DNA of 64,000 nt from Anodontia alba (taxonomy: Eukaryota; Mollusca; Bivalvia; Lucinida; Lucinidae), in NCBI GenBank assembly GCA_964016985.1, contig OZ024828.1, positions 1,093,501 to 1,157,500 of the forward strand. The letters are read 5' to 3'. The notes below the pieces were generated by a model. The model did not search any database, was not told where the DNA came from, and saw only the letters and a list, made by a program, of their open reading frames with translations. The translations under genes and the position numbers were made by a program. This document shows positions 32,071-41,994 of this stretch, in pieces (the stretch's first letter is position 1; the number at the start of each line of letters is the position of its first letter).

Positions 32071-32259
32071 TATCACTAATAGGCTTCCTTTGTTTTATCC
32101 CACGTATATTTTAAAATGCTCCACTGCTCTTGAATGGTGTGTTGAATAGCGAACGATACCCGTTCATTTCGTGCAAATTGCTTTCCAACTGACCGAGTTA
32201 TTTCAAATTGAAATAGATGCAGTCATATACACTGACCAATTTACTTGTTACACTGGAAC

Positions 32260-33296
32260 ATGGACCAGAAGACTGAAATCGTAGCTATATTAAATGCCGC
32301 ATTAGGCTTAATATAGAGTCAAAGCAGATATTTAATGAATTGTGTGGTATATATGGACCTCAGACCATTTCAACGCGCACAGTGTTTAGATGGGTTAAAG
32401 CTTTTAAAGCTAGGAAATTTTCTGTTGAAGATGATATTCGTCCTAGAAGACCTAAAATCTCTGTTACCAAGGCTAACGTCGCTGCTGTAAAGATAGTGGT
32501 CGAACAGGATGCGCGATTATCTGTCAAGATATAGCTAGTTATACTGGCATATCAGAAGGCAGTGTGAAAACAATTCTGAAAAAGCGTTTGGACCTGAGAA
32601 AGGTTTGCGCTAGGTGGGTACCCCATTTGCTCACTGAGGAGCAAAAGACACAACGCCTTAAATGTGCCCGGGTCCTTTTGAAAACATACAAAGGCTGTAA
32701 TAGTCGGGTAATTTCTAACTTGCTAACAGGTGATGAAACCTGTGTGCACATGTTTGAGCCACAAAGAAGGGCTGATAATAAGCAATGGAAGCGAAAAGAT
32801 AAAAAACGCCCATGTATTGCCAAGAGAACATAAGTTCGAATCTTTAATTCAAGTGGGCCAGTCATTCAAGTGCCTTGTCCATCTGGTCATACAGTCGCTG
32901 GCCGATTCTACAAGAATTCTGTACTGAAGAAAGTAAAAGAGTTTTACAATAAGTAACGACCAAGCAAAAAATGGTCAGGAGTCCACCTTTTACATGACAA
33001 CGCCTCCTCTCATAAGTGTGAGGTTGTTAAGTCTTTCTTGGCTTCTGAAAAGGTGAAAGTTTTAAACCATCCACATTATAAACCTGACCTGAGTCCCTGT
33101 GACTTCTTTTTATTTCCAAGGCTTAAGAAAATGCTTTCTGGAAATAAGTATACGTCTAGATGTTCTCTTGGCAGCGCTATTTATCAGTGTCTCCAACAGA
33201 TACCCAGAGGAAGACTATTTATCTGCTTTTCGCGACTGGGTAAAAAGGTTACAAAAATGTGTTTCAGTAAAGGGGGAATACTTTGAAGGTTTGTAA
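32260..33296 (+). pseudogene. Mariner-family transposase relic (DD34D)
   Basis: Reading through several frameshifts gives the whole mariner layout. The N-terminal helix-turn-helix region has STRTVFRWVKAFKARKFSVE and then DDIRPRRP. A second HTH has YTGISEGSVKTILKKRL. The linker motif is ARWVPHLLTEEQK. The catalytic residues are D in TGDET (32732), D in LLHDNASSH (32996) and D in SPCDFFLFP (33101), with 34 residues between the last two. The HYKPDLSPCDFFLFPRLKK block is diagnostic. Stops and frameshifts at about 32312, 32325, 32530 and 32830 and a few more prevent translation. Terminal repeats were not found. Confidence 0.93.
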
Positions 33297-33842
33297 TGAA
33301 AACATGTTTCATAAAACGAAGTACTGAAGTAATCTGAACCCAGTGACAAAATTTTTTGCAGGACCCTCGTATGTCGCGCTGCTCAACATTCAAATTCCTG
33401 GTTGTAGCTTGTCTCAACATTGATATTCCGTGATTCAACGTTCGAAGTTTTATAACTATTATTAGCATGGTTCGATTTTCAGAACTGGACTGTCATATGC
33501 CGCGTATTTCTGCGTCCACTATTAAATGCTACGTGTTATTTGTTTCATATTTGTAATTAAAGGTTCAACGCTTGGCTGTTGAATGTTGTATGCCATACGT
33601 ATCTTCAATGCAATGAAAAACTTCCAAAAACTGTCAAAAGTCACACATTGTGGTATGTACATGCATTAATGTTCAAATATGAGTGTCGAAGTCGCATCGC
33701 TCAACATTTAGTATCTCACTGTAAGTCACTAGGTTCTCTGTTCATAACATGGTATCAATGCTGTTATTATGAATGTCAAATGTGGTGGTGGCGAATAGGT
33801 CAACATTCAATATGTTAATAACGAATCTCACGTGATTCAGCA

Positions 33843-34105
33843 CATTACGAAAACACACCTATTCAAATATATACAAAACATTTAAAATTTTCAGATAAAA
33901 AACTGTGATATTTTTCTTATTTCTGCTCAAAACATAGATTTTGGGTACTCGTTAGAACCGCCTCGCCGAGGCGGTTCTAACGAGTACCCACAATCTATGT
34001 TTTGAGCAGAAATAAGAAAACTAACATATCCCTGCAAACCCCAGTTTTACTATATAAAAGTGGGGTTTAAGGGGGTCAAAATTATATAGGCGTGTTTTCG
34101 TGATG
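33843..34105 (+). repeat. CATYACGAAAACACGCC MITE, copy 10
   Basis: This is a near-consensus copy with CATTACGAAAACACACC at the left, GGCGTGTTTTCGTGATG at the right, and a perfect central palindrome built on TTTTGGGTACTCGTTAGAAC and CGCCTCG. The right end lies 226 bp before exon I. Confidence 0.93.
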
Positions 34106-34331
34106 TTTAAACGTGTAATGCGGACTGTGGTGTGTCGCGTCACTTAATATTCAAAGCATGTCACGTCGTTTTCGCTTGAAGCGCTCAACGTTATTATTCT
34201 TATGTCAAAGATAATGGTATCAACATTGATATCCTGAAAGAAGAATGTCGTATATGTGCATGACCAATATTGTACTTTATCTTGTTGAATAGTCGGACTG
34301 ACTAACGGTCTGTTTCTGCCATTACTTTCAG

Positions 34332-34388
34332 TATCCACAAATGTTTACATACGGATTGTTCAGGCGAGGTGGCTCTTCCAGAGAACAG
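34332..34388 (+). CDS. SCCPDH exon I
   Basis: This 57-nt exon is phase 0 at both ends and reads YPQMFTYGLFRRGGSSREQ. It matches the family stretch (F)P-x-x-F-(S/T)-x-G-x-F-x-x-x-GP(T/S)-x-x-Q after the membrane helix. The acceptor is a pyrimidine tract plus CAG and the donor is GTATTT. Confidence 0.92.
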
Positions 34389-35093
34389 GTATTTTCGATG
34401 ATTGAATTTTAATTTGGCTGCAAGTGGTACGTATCTGTCGTTGTCATATTCTGTAGACAACTTAAGAGCTTAGGTAAACTACCGCACACGAAAGGGGGAA
34501 TTCCAGCCTGTAGAGAATTTACAAAGGATTTTGTCCACGCTGGAATCTCATAATATTATGTACAATTATTACCTAGGACACGACTGTTGTACATAAGGTA
34601 TACATCCCCATTTATCTGTTCCCCTTAGTTAGATAGATGGTTTTATATAAAATCACATCTGAACACATTGGAAAACACACTCCACAGCTATCAGAGATTT
34701 GTTGAATAAAAGAGTATTGCTAAAACTGCGTATGGCACAAATTTACTTATTTGTATGGCATTGGAGCTTTTATGTTTCAGTTAGATTCAAGCTGCCCCCA
34801 TATTTCTACTGCGTAATTATTTTCTAACGAATTTAATGTTATTAAACGAAAATAGGCCATACTTATCTGAATTATTTTTACAAAATTTCTAAAAAATCAA
34901 AACTGATAACATAGCGTTCTTTGAACATTAAATAAGAAAACCAAGATTACAGCAAATGAGAAAAATATACAATAACTGATTTATATGCAGGTGATGTTTT
35001 GTTTTTCATTCCGTTAAGTTTTGCTATCAATTATATATAAATAGCTTGCTTAGAGACACCTTTTCGAGTTATTAACACAGCTGAGCATTGGCA

Positions 35094-35510
35094 TTTCCAT
35101 ATTTAATATCAGCAAAATGTGCATGCTGAGCTATGCTTAGCAAAAAAAAAAAAAAAAAAAAAGAATTTGTAATTGTACGTAATTTCAGATCTGTTAATTT
35201 CAGATCTGTTAGCAGGACGAATTTTTATGCTCAGCTGAGGTGAGCACGAAAACAGTTGTATAACCTCGGAGACAGCTGTGAGAAGATACTCTGAAATATA
35301 TAACATATAGGAAGTTACCTTTCAAGTTCGTACCAGCGTCTGTCACTAACGGAGAGTTAAACAGTGCCTTTCAGAGATTTTTGAGGAGTCAGAGCCTTTA
35401 TTGTACTGAGAGTGGTGCAATTTGTAATAAATCTGAAACTACGTACAATTACAATTTGTTTTGCTAAGCATAGCTGAGCATGCATCTTTCGCTGCTGATA
35501 AATATGGAAA
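35094..35510. repeat. TIR element with GCATGCTGAGCTATGCTTAG arms
   Basis: The left arm TTTCCATATTTA, then GCATGCTGAGCTATGCTTAG and GTAATTGTACGTAATTTCAG, is mirrored at the right by CTGAAACTACGTACAATTAC, CTAAGCATAGCTGAGCATGC and TAAATATGGAAA. The terminal arms are about 70 bp. There is no open frame inside. A poly-A tract (35142-35162) expanded in the left arm. Confidence 0.8.
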
Positions 35511-35517
35511 AAGTTGC

Positions 35518-35645
35518 CCATTGAGGTATATTTGAAAATGGAGTTCTGCTCATGTATACGCTAGAGGGCATAAGCAGTGTTGCAAACGTCATTACTGCTT
35601 ATTAAGAGCCTCGATAAAACACAGACTCCCATTTTCTAATCCGTA
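35518..35645 (+). repeat. Dispersed repeat with GAAAATGGAGTTCTGCTCAT
   Basis: This matches 57480-57600 and 57760-57870: GAAAATGGAGTTCTGCTCAT, GTATACGCTAGAGGGC, then ATAAAAC.GAGACTCCCATTTTC. GAAAATGGAGT and ACTCCCATTTTC form a weak inverted pair. It ends where the Penelope-like sequence begins. Confidence 0.65.
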
Positions 35646-35990
35646 GTCTGTGATGCTCTTGTTTATCTTTTGGATAACATTTTTATAGGCAAACTATTGG
35701 TATTACGATGGGAACTAATTGTGCTCCTCTTGTTGCAGATTTGTTTCTTTTTTTTTTTTTGTTATGAAAGAGATTTCATGATAAAACGGGTAAGAGAAAA
35801 TTCTAGGGAGTGCAAAATCACAAACCGCAGCCCTTCCCAGACACCCAGAAGTCTCTCTCACGGGAAAATCAAGCTTACATTATTAAGGCTTTCAATGCCA
35901 CTTCAAGATACCTTGATGATTTATTAAATATTGATAATATTTACTTTGACCAAATGGTGGACCGTATATTACCTACTGAACTCCAATTAA
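35646..35990 (+). pseudogene. Penelope-like element reverse transcriptase relic
   Basis: The reconstructed order is VCDALVYLLDNIFI, then (frame change) QTIGITMGTNCAPLVADLFL, CYERDFMIKR, then after an inserted R repeat SLSRENQAYIIKAFNATSR, YLDDLLNIDNIYFDQMVDR and ILPTELQL. GTNCAPL-ADLFL and the catalytic YLDDLLNIDN are characteristic of Penelope-like reverse transcriptases. No GIY-YIG endonuclease is seen, and the copy stops at a second R insertion. It is nonfunctional: truncated, with at least one frameshift besides the insertion. Confidence 0.88.
35790..35848 (+). repeat. Dispersed repeat R, copy R3 (59 bp) inside the Penelope-like frame
   Basis: It starts GTAAGAGAAAATTCTAGGGA and ends CAGACACCCAG. 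It interrupts the element between ...DFMIKR and K-SLSRENQ. Removing exactly GT...AG keeps the frame. This copy has only the fixed end of R. Confidence 0.75.
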
Positions 35991-36000
35991 CTAAAAAAAA

Positions 36001-36186
36001 GGCAAGAGAAAAGCCCAGGGAGTGCCACAACCACAAACCGCAGCCCCCCAGGGTGTGTGTGTGTGTGTGTGGGAAGGGTGGGGGGTGGGGGGTGGGGGGT
36101 GGGGGCGGAGGAGTTCAAAGCACCTTTACAGCCAGCCAACCTCACCCTGGGTCCCGATGCTACTCTTAATACAGAAACACACAAAT
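36001..36186 (+). repeat. Dispersed repeat R, copy R4 (internal deletion)
   Basis: It starts GGCAAGAGAAAAGCCCAGGG after a run of A and ends near GATGCTACTCTTAATACAGA. Most of the middle is replaced by a GT/GGGGTG low-complexity stretch at 36055-36105. It lies immediately after the Penelope-like relic. Confidence 0.8.
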
Positions 36187-36225
36187 TTTGGCGTTTTACA
36201 CAGAAGAAGTAAATTTGCAAACTTT

Positions 36226-36680
36226 TGTCATAATTTAATGCAAATCCTTTTGTCGTAAATACCTATGCACAAATCGTTTTATTCTAGTCATTGGTTTTTA
36301 AAACAACAAATATTTCTACTTTTCCCCATAGTAAAAACTAATGCAAATTATGCAGAAATCTGTAGGGTAGGTAACTGGGAAGCAATTTTTCAACAGGTTC
36401 TGCTGGTTCAATTTTTCTGAAAATTTCACAATAATGTTGTTGAAATCATTAGTAATTCAAATTCAGCAAAGAAAAGTAAAAAATAGTTTCATACACAAAA
36501 ATTAAAAAAAATAACTTTACTATAGACATTGCATAGGTCAGACCAATTTTTGGCCGTAAATTTAATTATAGGGTAAATTTTCGAGAACAAAACACAGAAA
36601 CAGAAAAGACAAATGGTTTCTGATAAAATATGGTCAGTCAGAACAAAATATTTTCATTTAAAATAAAACGCCAAGCAAGA
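36226..36680 (+). repeat. Dispersed repeat of about 450 bp, uninterrupted copy
   Basis: Blocks such as AAATCCTTTTGTCGTAAAT, AGAAATCTGTAGGGTAGGTA, TTTTGGCCGTAAAT and AAATGGTTTCTGATAAAATA recur in the same order at 49618-50280, where a TTAA MITE interrupts the sequence. No coding signal is seen. Confidence 0.7.
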
Positions 36681-36972
36681 AACGTCTTTCCGGGTGATGT
36701 CGAAAGGATTTTGTTTAACCAATGGACCGCCCATGCAGTCAATGACATCAAAGGCTGCCTAATGTACCAGTGGCAGACAATAAGCAACGCTCTTTTGTAT
36801 TGCTAAATCGGTGTGCTATGTTCTGGATTTTTGTTTTTAATTCTAAAGGATCTCACTATTGCACAGGTCAAATATTTAAAACTAATTAACAATTCACGGC
36901 CTTATTGTGAAATGCGTGCTCTTTTGTAGCAAAAGTAACACACTTACCATTGGTCTTTTTATTCTATATTAG

Positions 36973-37175
36973 TTGGCTGCGTCTAGTTTTGCCATTACAT
37001 TTGTCGGAAAAGGCTGGAAGAACTCTCCAGAAGACCACACTACACATAAAACACCTCCTGATCAAACGATTATAACTCGAATCTCTGGACCAGATATAGC
37101 ATATATGTCAACTGCAATCAGCCTGGTACAGTGTGGTGTAACACTGCTGAAGGAAACAGAAAATCTACCGAATGA
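36973..37175 (+). CDS. SCCPDH exon J
   Basis: This 203-nt exon starts in phase 0. It reads LAASSFAITFVGKGWKNSPE, then a polar stretch, then ITRISGPDIAYMSTAISLVQ and CGVTLLKETENLPN, and ends in phase 2. (D)AASF-x-(L/I)-TF-x-G-x-G and V/ISGP-(E/D)-x-(G/A)-Y-x-(A/S)-T-(P/A)-I are strong C-terminal family signatures. The donor GTAAGC and acceptor TATATTAG are canonical. Confidence 0.96.
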
Positions 37176-37239
37176 GTAAGCATTCCGTATTTACCCAAAT
37201 ATTTTGACCGCACCATGGGAAATGTGTCTTCGGGCATAT

Positions 37240-37305
37240 CCGGCCAGTGAAGGCCCTGATCAGACTGCGCATTCGCGCAGTCTGATCAGGGCCTTCACTG
37301 TCCGC
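37240..37305. repeat. 66-bp near-perfect palindrome, second copy
   Basis: CCGGCCAGTGAAGGCCCTGA faces TCAGGGCCTTCACTGTCCGC, with CAGACTGCGC and GCGCAGTCTG inside. It is 65 bp downstream of exon J. Confidence 0.9.
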
Positions 37306-38234
37306 GAAAAGAATCATTGGGTTGAATCACAGAATGTATGAATGGAGCGCCCGGATTATAAATTGAACATGCTTAGGATGATCTTAATCTGCGCATTTTG
37401 CACATGTTCGAAGGCACATTTTCGCTTGATGCGGCTCATGTGGACATCTTGAGGGGGAATAGATACACTTGGTAGATCATTCGCCATTTCCGCCAAAAGA
37501 GAAACTTTTGTGACTTCCTATTTGCTTTTCTGCACATCAACCCCAAGGGTTTACTATATTAGAAAATAATTCACCCCCTAAAAGAGCTACTCTGTAAAGG
37601 TCTACTCCTTATAAAGGTCTACTCCTTATAGAGTAGATCCTTTTTGGGAAAGAAAAAAATTCAGAGTTGACTCTCCTGAAAGAGTATCCACTCCTACCAT
37701 CCTTGTCCTAAAATTTGAACAGGTCCACCACTCAGACTACAATATAGGCTCTGACTCCTCTAAAATCTCGAAAAGGCACTGTTTAACTCTCAGTTAGTGA
37801 GACATTCTAGATAGTACAAACTGGTAATGTCGATTGGATACACTGACACTGTAGGAAACTCTGTTAAAACTGTTTTCCCCTTTTTTTCTGAAAAAGGAAT
37901 TAATCTAAAAAGAAAACAGTCTTGCTCCCCGTGGAACAAGTTGTTTCCTTTTAGTGTAGATCCCTGTTAAGAAGAATCTTAATATGCAGACGCGAACAGG
38001 AAGCCCCAAAATTGTCTCCCTTGTAATGATGTAACAGAATCGTTCAAGCATATCCAGTCGCTTTAAGAGGATTGGGTACACTTTCAAGGGTGGCAACTTG
38101 GTCAAATTGATGTTTGCTTCCCTTCTGAAAAGAGGTCCACTCTAAAGAAAAGAAATGTACTCAATGGGAGCAAATTCTTTCCTGTTAGAGGAGATTCCTT
38201 TACAAAAGAGACTTTGTCTCCGGAAAAGCACACA

Positions 38235-38551
38235 GGGAGTCACAAACGTTGTACAAAACGACAGAAAATCTAAAATATGTATTGTCAGCTTAAATGCTAA
38301 TTACCCTATCTTTTATTAAAAAAGTGAGTAATTTTAGCAGTGCACATTAAAGCTGCTCACATTTTGAATAAAACTATTACAGTGTTAAAAACAAGGGAGT
38401 CACGAACGTTGTACAAAATGACAGAAAATCTACCATGTGTATTGTCCCCTTACATGCTAAATACCCTATCTTTTATGAAAAAAAATGAGTAATTTTGGCA
38501 GTGCACATTAAAGCTGCTCACATTTTAAATAAAACTATTACAGTATTAAAT
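38235..38551 (+). repeat. Tandem direct duplication of about 160 bp
   Basis: Both halves contain GGGAGTCAC(A/G)AACGTTGTAC, TACCCTATCTTTTAT, GCAGTGCACATTAAAGCTGC and AATAAAACTATTACAGT. The halves start near 38235 and 38395. Confidence 0.9.
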
Positions 38552-38891
38552 GACGCCGTTAATCTACATGTAACAATGTACTTAGCAACACAAAACACAT
38601 CCTTCTGAGGAAAGTTTTTTTAAGTGCAGACAAAGTGCAAAACAGCACACAATGACAACATTGTTTACGGCATAGTCAGCTGGAAGCAGATAAAAAATGT
38701 GTATTAAAGGTATCCAGGAAGAGCCAGATTCGCAGAACGCAGCCTACCAATGACACCAAAAAAAGCAAAACAGACAGGTGAACAGGCCAAGCATCAAAGA
38801 AAAGCAAAACATCCATCCAGTTCCCTCTTGCTCAACAAGGTGATCACAATGCTAGACAAGATCCAGTAAACACACAAACAAGACAACGAAT

Positions 38892-39139
38892 AGGACCCAG
38901 TTGTTCAAAACTAACGATGTCGTTAGTTAACGTATCGTTAAAACTTTGATAATTAAACATGGCAAATACGCTAATATTTTTGCTGAAAAAAATGTGAGTA
39001 GCTTTTGCATTTGCAAAAGCTACTCACATTTTCTTCAGCCAAAATACATATGAATTCGACTTTGTAGTTAGCAGAATAGTTAACATTTTGACCACTTACA
39101 CGCTCGTTAAGCTATTGATGTTTTGAACAACTGGGCCCA
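38892..39139. repeat. GGGCCCAGTTGTTCAAA MITE, third copy
   Basis: The ends are GGACCCAGTTGTTCAAAAC and GAACAACTGGGCCCA. The centre is AATGTGAGTAGCTTTTGCAT with its perfect complement. TTAGTTAACGTATCGTTAA is the subterminal motif. Confidence 0.88.
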
Positions 39140-39678
39140 GGACAATATACGGAAAAGCCCCACTGCAAGCAGCCATAATGTCAGATAAAGAACACTGATT
39201 AATTTATTTGTGTGTGTGCGTGGGTTTGAAAACAGTTAGAAAGCCATTTTCTGTGGATATGTATGGCTACTGTAGCAGTATTTCTCCACCAAACCTGCTT
39301 TGACTCATTTTCTCCAGATGGCCCAGGGGCATTTTGTAGCTTGCGTTTTGCATTTGCGTGTGTCTGAAAAGCTACAGGCGACGGCAATAACGAGAGATAT
39401 GTATGAAAATCATTGTGTCTAGGCACGTCCGTAAAATAGCTTGTCTGCTTTGCTTACTTACAACACATGATTCGAGTAGCGAACGATTGATGTCACGATT
39501 CAAGTAAAAATTGCTTAAAGGTGTTCTAAAACATTTCAAACCAAATTCTGTTTAGCTTAATGATATTTAATACACATTTAAGGGGAGGGGCGCAACTGCC
39601 AGAACTTTCTAGTCTCCCTTCTGAAATTGAGTCTACTCTTAAAGGAAAGAATTTGCTACCTAGGAGAGCAACCCCAGC

Positions 39679-39774
39679 TAGCATTCTTTATAAATCTACA
39701 GCGGGCCGTTATCGGCCCGTCAGCTACCCTGACGGACCGATAACGTCCCGCTGTAGATTTATAAAGAATGCTTA
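39679..39774. repeat. Palindrome with AGCATTCTTTATAAATCTAC arms, copy 1
   Basis: AGCATTCTTTATAAATCTAC and, inverted, GTAGATTTATAAAGAATGCT enclose CGGGCCGTTATCGGCCCGTC and its partner around AGCTACC. Copies are also at 54123-54217 and 55355-55450. Confidence 0.92.
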
Positions 39775-39874
39775 CTGGGAAGTAGATCCCCGTTTGTAGA
39801 CGTGGCTTGGTGTGCAGAAAAGAGAACTAGAAGTAAAGAATGTTTAATCCTAAAACATTACATTTACCTTTCAG

Positions 39875-40028
39875 CGGAGGCGTATATACTGTAGCTACAG
39901 CATTCTCAAACACAAATCTAGTAAACAGATTTCACGAGCACAATGTCAGGTTTGAAGTGGTGTCCACCACACAGCCAGAGAGCCGTACAAATAAAACCGG
40001 AAGTATTGATATTCTTGAAACTGATTAG
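39875..40028 (+). CDS. SCCPDH exon K (last, with stop)
   Basis: This 154-nt exon is joined in phase 2 to exon J. It reads (D)GGVYTVATAFSNTNLVNRFH, then EHNVRFEVVSTTQPESR, and ends with a short polar tail before TAG. GGV-(Y/F)-T-x-(A/G)-x-AF-x-x-T-x-L-(V/I)-x-R(F/L)-x-x-(H/N) and (V/I)-x-F-x-V(V/I)S are the terminal signatures of SCCPDH proteins. A poly(A) signal was not identified with confidence downstream. Confidence 0.96.
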
Positions 40029-41651
40029 CCGATTCTTACCGCAGTAGAATTTTAGAAATGTTGTACATATGTGTTATGTCAAAATTGTACAGTGTTGTAA
40101 TATCTCATTCATTCATTATGGGTATTCTCAAGAAAAGATAACCTTGAAACTCAATTAACAACATAAAACGCATTGACAATGACTTAAAGGGTATAGGTAC
40201 GCTTTCAGAAAGGCAACTCAAAATTGCCTTCCTTCATCAAAAGGGATCTACCCTAAAAGGAAAGCAAACGTTTCCCTTGTGAAATATGCACTGTGGTGGA
40301 TACTCATCGAAAGCGCCTCGATGAGTCGCTTCTGGTGGGTGCCCATAGCATGTACTTTCTTAAGGGGTTAGGATAAATGTTAATATTTTTTTTTTGCTGA
40401 AGAGTGTGGCTTATCTGGAGCTATGTTTTTGTTTTTTTTTATGATATTTCTCAAATTAGTTCTGACCGCTTTTTGTTTCAAATAACTAATCAATCCCTTA
40501 GTGATTAAATGGGCATTCGTTTCAAAGCTGTCAGTGTCATCAAATCAGAGTCCTTAGCTAGTTTAACACCTTTTTATCCTTGTCTGATGTAGATAAATTG
40601 ACAACACATAAATGTGAAAGGTAGTGTCATACCTTATGCGACTAACCGATGTGCGGATCAATAAGCATAATCTCTGTGCTTTCCGTTGCTTATGAATTAT
40701 CCTGCTGTACAGATATAATGTCAATCGCCCTACGCTGTATGAAATAGACACCTACTGGCTCGCGTAAGCAAGTGCGTGGCTGCGAGATTGCGTGCGTGTG
40801 CACGTGTGTGCGTGCATACCTAGGAAGGTATGTGCTTGAGAGCGCACGTGCATGCGCTTGTATGCGCGTGCGTGCGTTCCTATGTTCCTGCCTGAATACC
40901 TATCTACTGCCTACCTACCTACCAACCTGCCTACCTACCTACCTACCTGCTTACCTACCTACCAATCTGAAACCACATTTGGAATCACCAAGTCATTCGT
41001 CAAGGTAACGAATATGAATACATGTAAAAGTTATCAAAATATTATTTGGTTCTGTACATCACGAACAAGAGGTTACTGGGTCTCAAACGGACGGTGATGG
41101 CTCTGATTGGCCTGTGTGCTGCGCGGTCCTTACTATCTGTCTACAGCTCAATTTACTCTCTACATGAATGGCGTGGTCACGGTTTGGACTGCGCTTGTGC
41201 GCTGGCTGGTTATGGCCCTTGTTGTCCGAGCGTGCGACAAGTACTCCTTCATGTCATGTCAAGTTTCGCTTTCCTTTAGTCCATATGTTACAAAGCTTAA
41301 GCTTAAGGCATAGAGGGGTGAATATGGCCTTCTGGGTGACCTTCTGCAAGCATCTGTTTGAGGTAATGTAGTTGGGAACCAGTGGTTATACTTGGCCGGG
41401 CCGGGTCAAATTTCTTTCCATACAGCTTCCCAAATTTCTGAGGTTCATTATGTGTACTTGACCTGTTGTTCACGTGCAAACTTCTTATGCTATGAGTGAG
41501 ACTAACGGTGCTCTGAAATTCATTTATGCATGGAGACAACGTAGTGTTGAATAGTGACGTGTATCGACATAAAGCTAGTATGTGAGCGTGTTTTGGCTCT
41601 CTAATGACTCTCAGCTTACACCCAAGGGAACACCGACATACACTACATGTG
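40029..41651. other. Intergenic DNA downstream of SCCPDH
   Basis: No gene is recognised. A small CGCCTCGATGAGTCGCTTC palindrome lies at 40287-40345. A GTGCGTGC-rich tract at about 40770-40890 precedes a (CTAC)n tract at about 40905-40970. Open frames of 60-80 codons here follow these simple repeats. Confidence 0.6.
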
Positions 41652-41720
41652 TAGTGATTGTGGCACTCCCTGAAGGGCTGCGGTTTGTGATTGTGGCACT
41701 CCCTGGACTTTTCTTTTACC
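41652..41720 (-). repeat. Dispersed repeat R, copy R5 (short, antisense to the LINE)
   Basis: On the - strand it begins GGTAAAAGAAAAGTCCAGGG and contains CACAATCACAAACCGCAGCC, then repeats its GGAGTGCCACAATCAC part once more. It sits directly before the first recognisable LINE endonuclease codons and is opposite in orientation to R6-R8. Confidence 0.8.
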
Positions 41721-41869
41721 TTTTTTTGTTATTTGGACTCTTCTACCGGCCTCCAACTCTGACGCTGTGTATTATGCTTCTGTCGAGGATTCAATCCACC
41801 TCGCTATAGATACAGGTATCCAATATGTAATAGTAGCAGGTGATTTCAATTTTATTATACTAAAAAACG

Positions 41870-41994
41870 GTAAGAGAAACGTCCAGGGAGTGACACAATC
41901 ACGAACCGCAGCCATTCCCAGACATCAGAGGAAGCGGAATCAGACAAAACCAAACAAGTGTAATCGACAAACGTACGAAAAGCACTAAGATTAG
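41870..41994 (+). repeat. Dispersed repeat R, copy R6 (125 bp) inside the LINE endonuclease
   Basis: It starts GTAAGAGAAACGTCCAGGGA and ends CACTAAGATTAG. The LINE frame reads ...GDFNFIILKN-G before it and ATCTGTCTGATAAAATAAG after it. Excision of exactly GT...AG would rejoin the frame as ILKN-D-LSDKIRNL. Confidence 0.8.

Larger units (their letters stand above)
31846..34331 (+). other. SCCPDH intron H-I
   Basis: The donor is GTCAGT and the acceptor CCATTACTTTCAG. It holds the minisatellite, a mariner relic and MITE copy 10. At 33365-33840 and 34106-34240 are loosely repeated CGCTCAACATTCAAATTCC-like motifs, an old degenerate tandem field split by the MITE. Confidence 0.7.
34389..36972 (+). 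other. SCCPDH intron I-J
   Basis: The donor is GTATTT and the acceptor TTCTATATTAG. It holds a TIR element, a Penelope-like relic with two R insertions, and a dispersed repeat at 36226-36680. At 34400-35090 I see only unremarkable AT-rich DNA. Confidence 0.7.
37176..39874 (+). other. SCCPDH intron J-K
   Basis: The donor is GTAAGC and the acceptor ATTTACCTTTCAG. It includes palindromes, a tandem duplication and many degraded blocks of the GGAAAGAATTTGCTCC kind (37590-38200, 39560-39690), a family also seen near 56160, 57180 and 62430. No extra exon is recognised. Confidence 0.7.
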
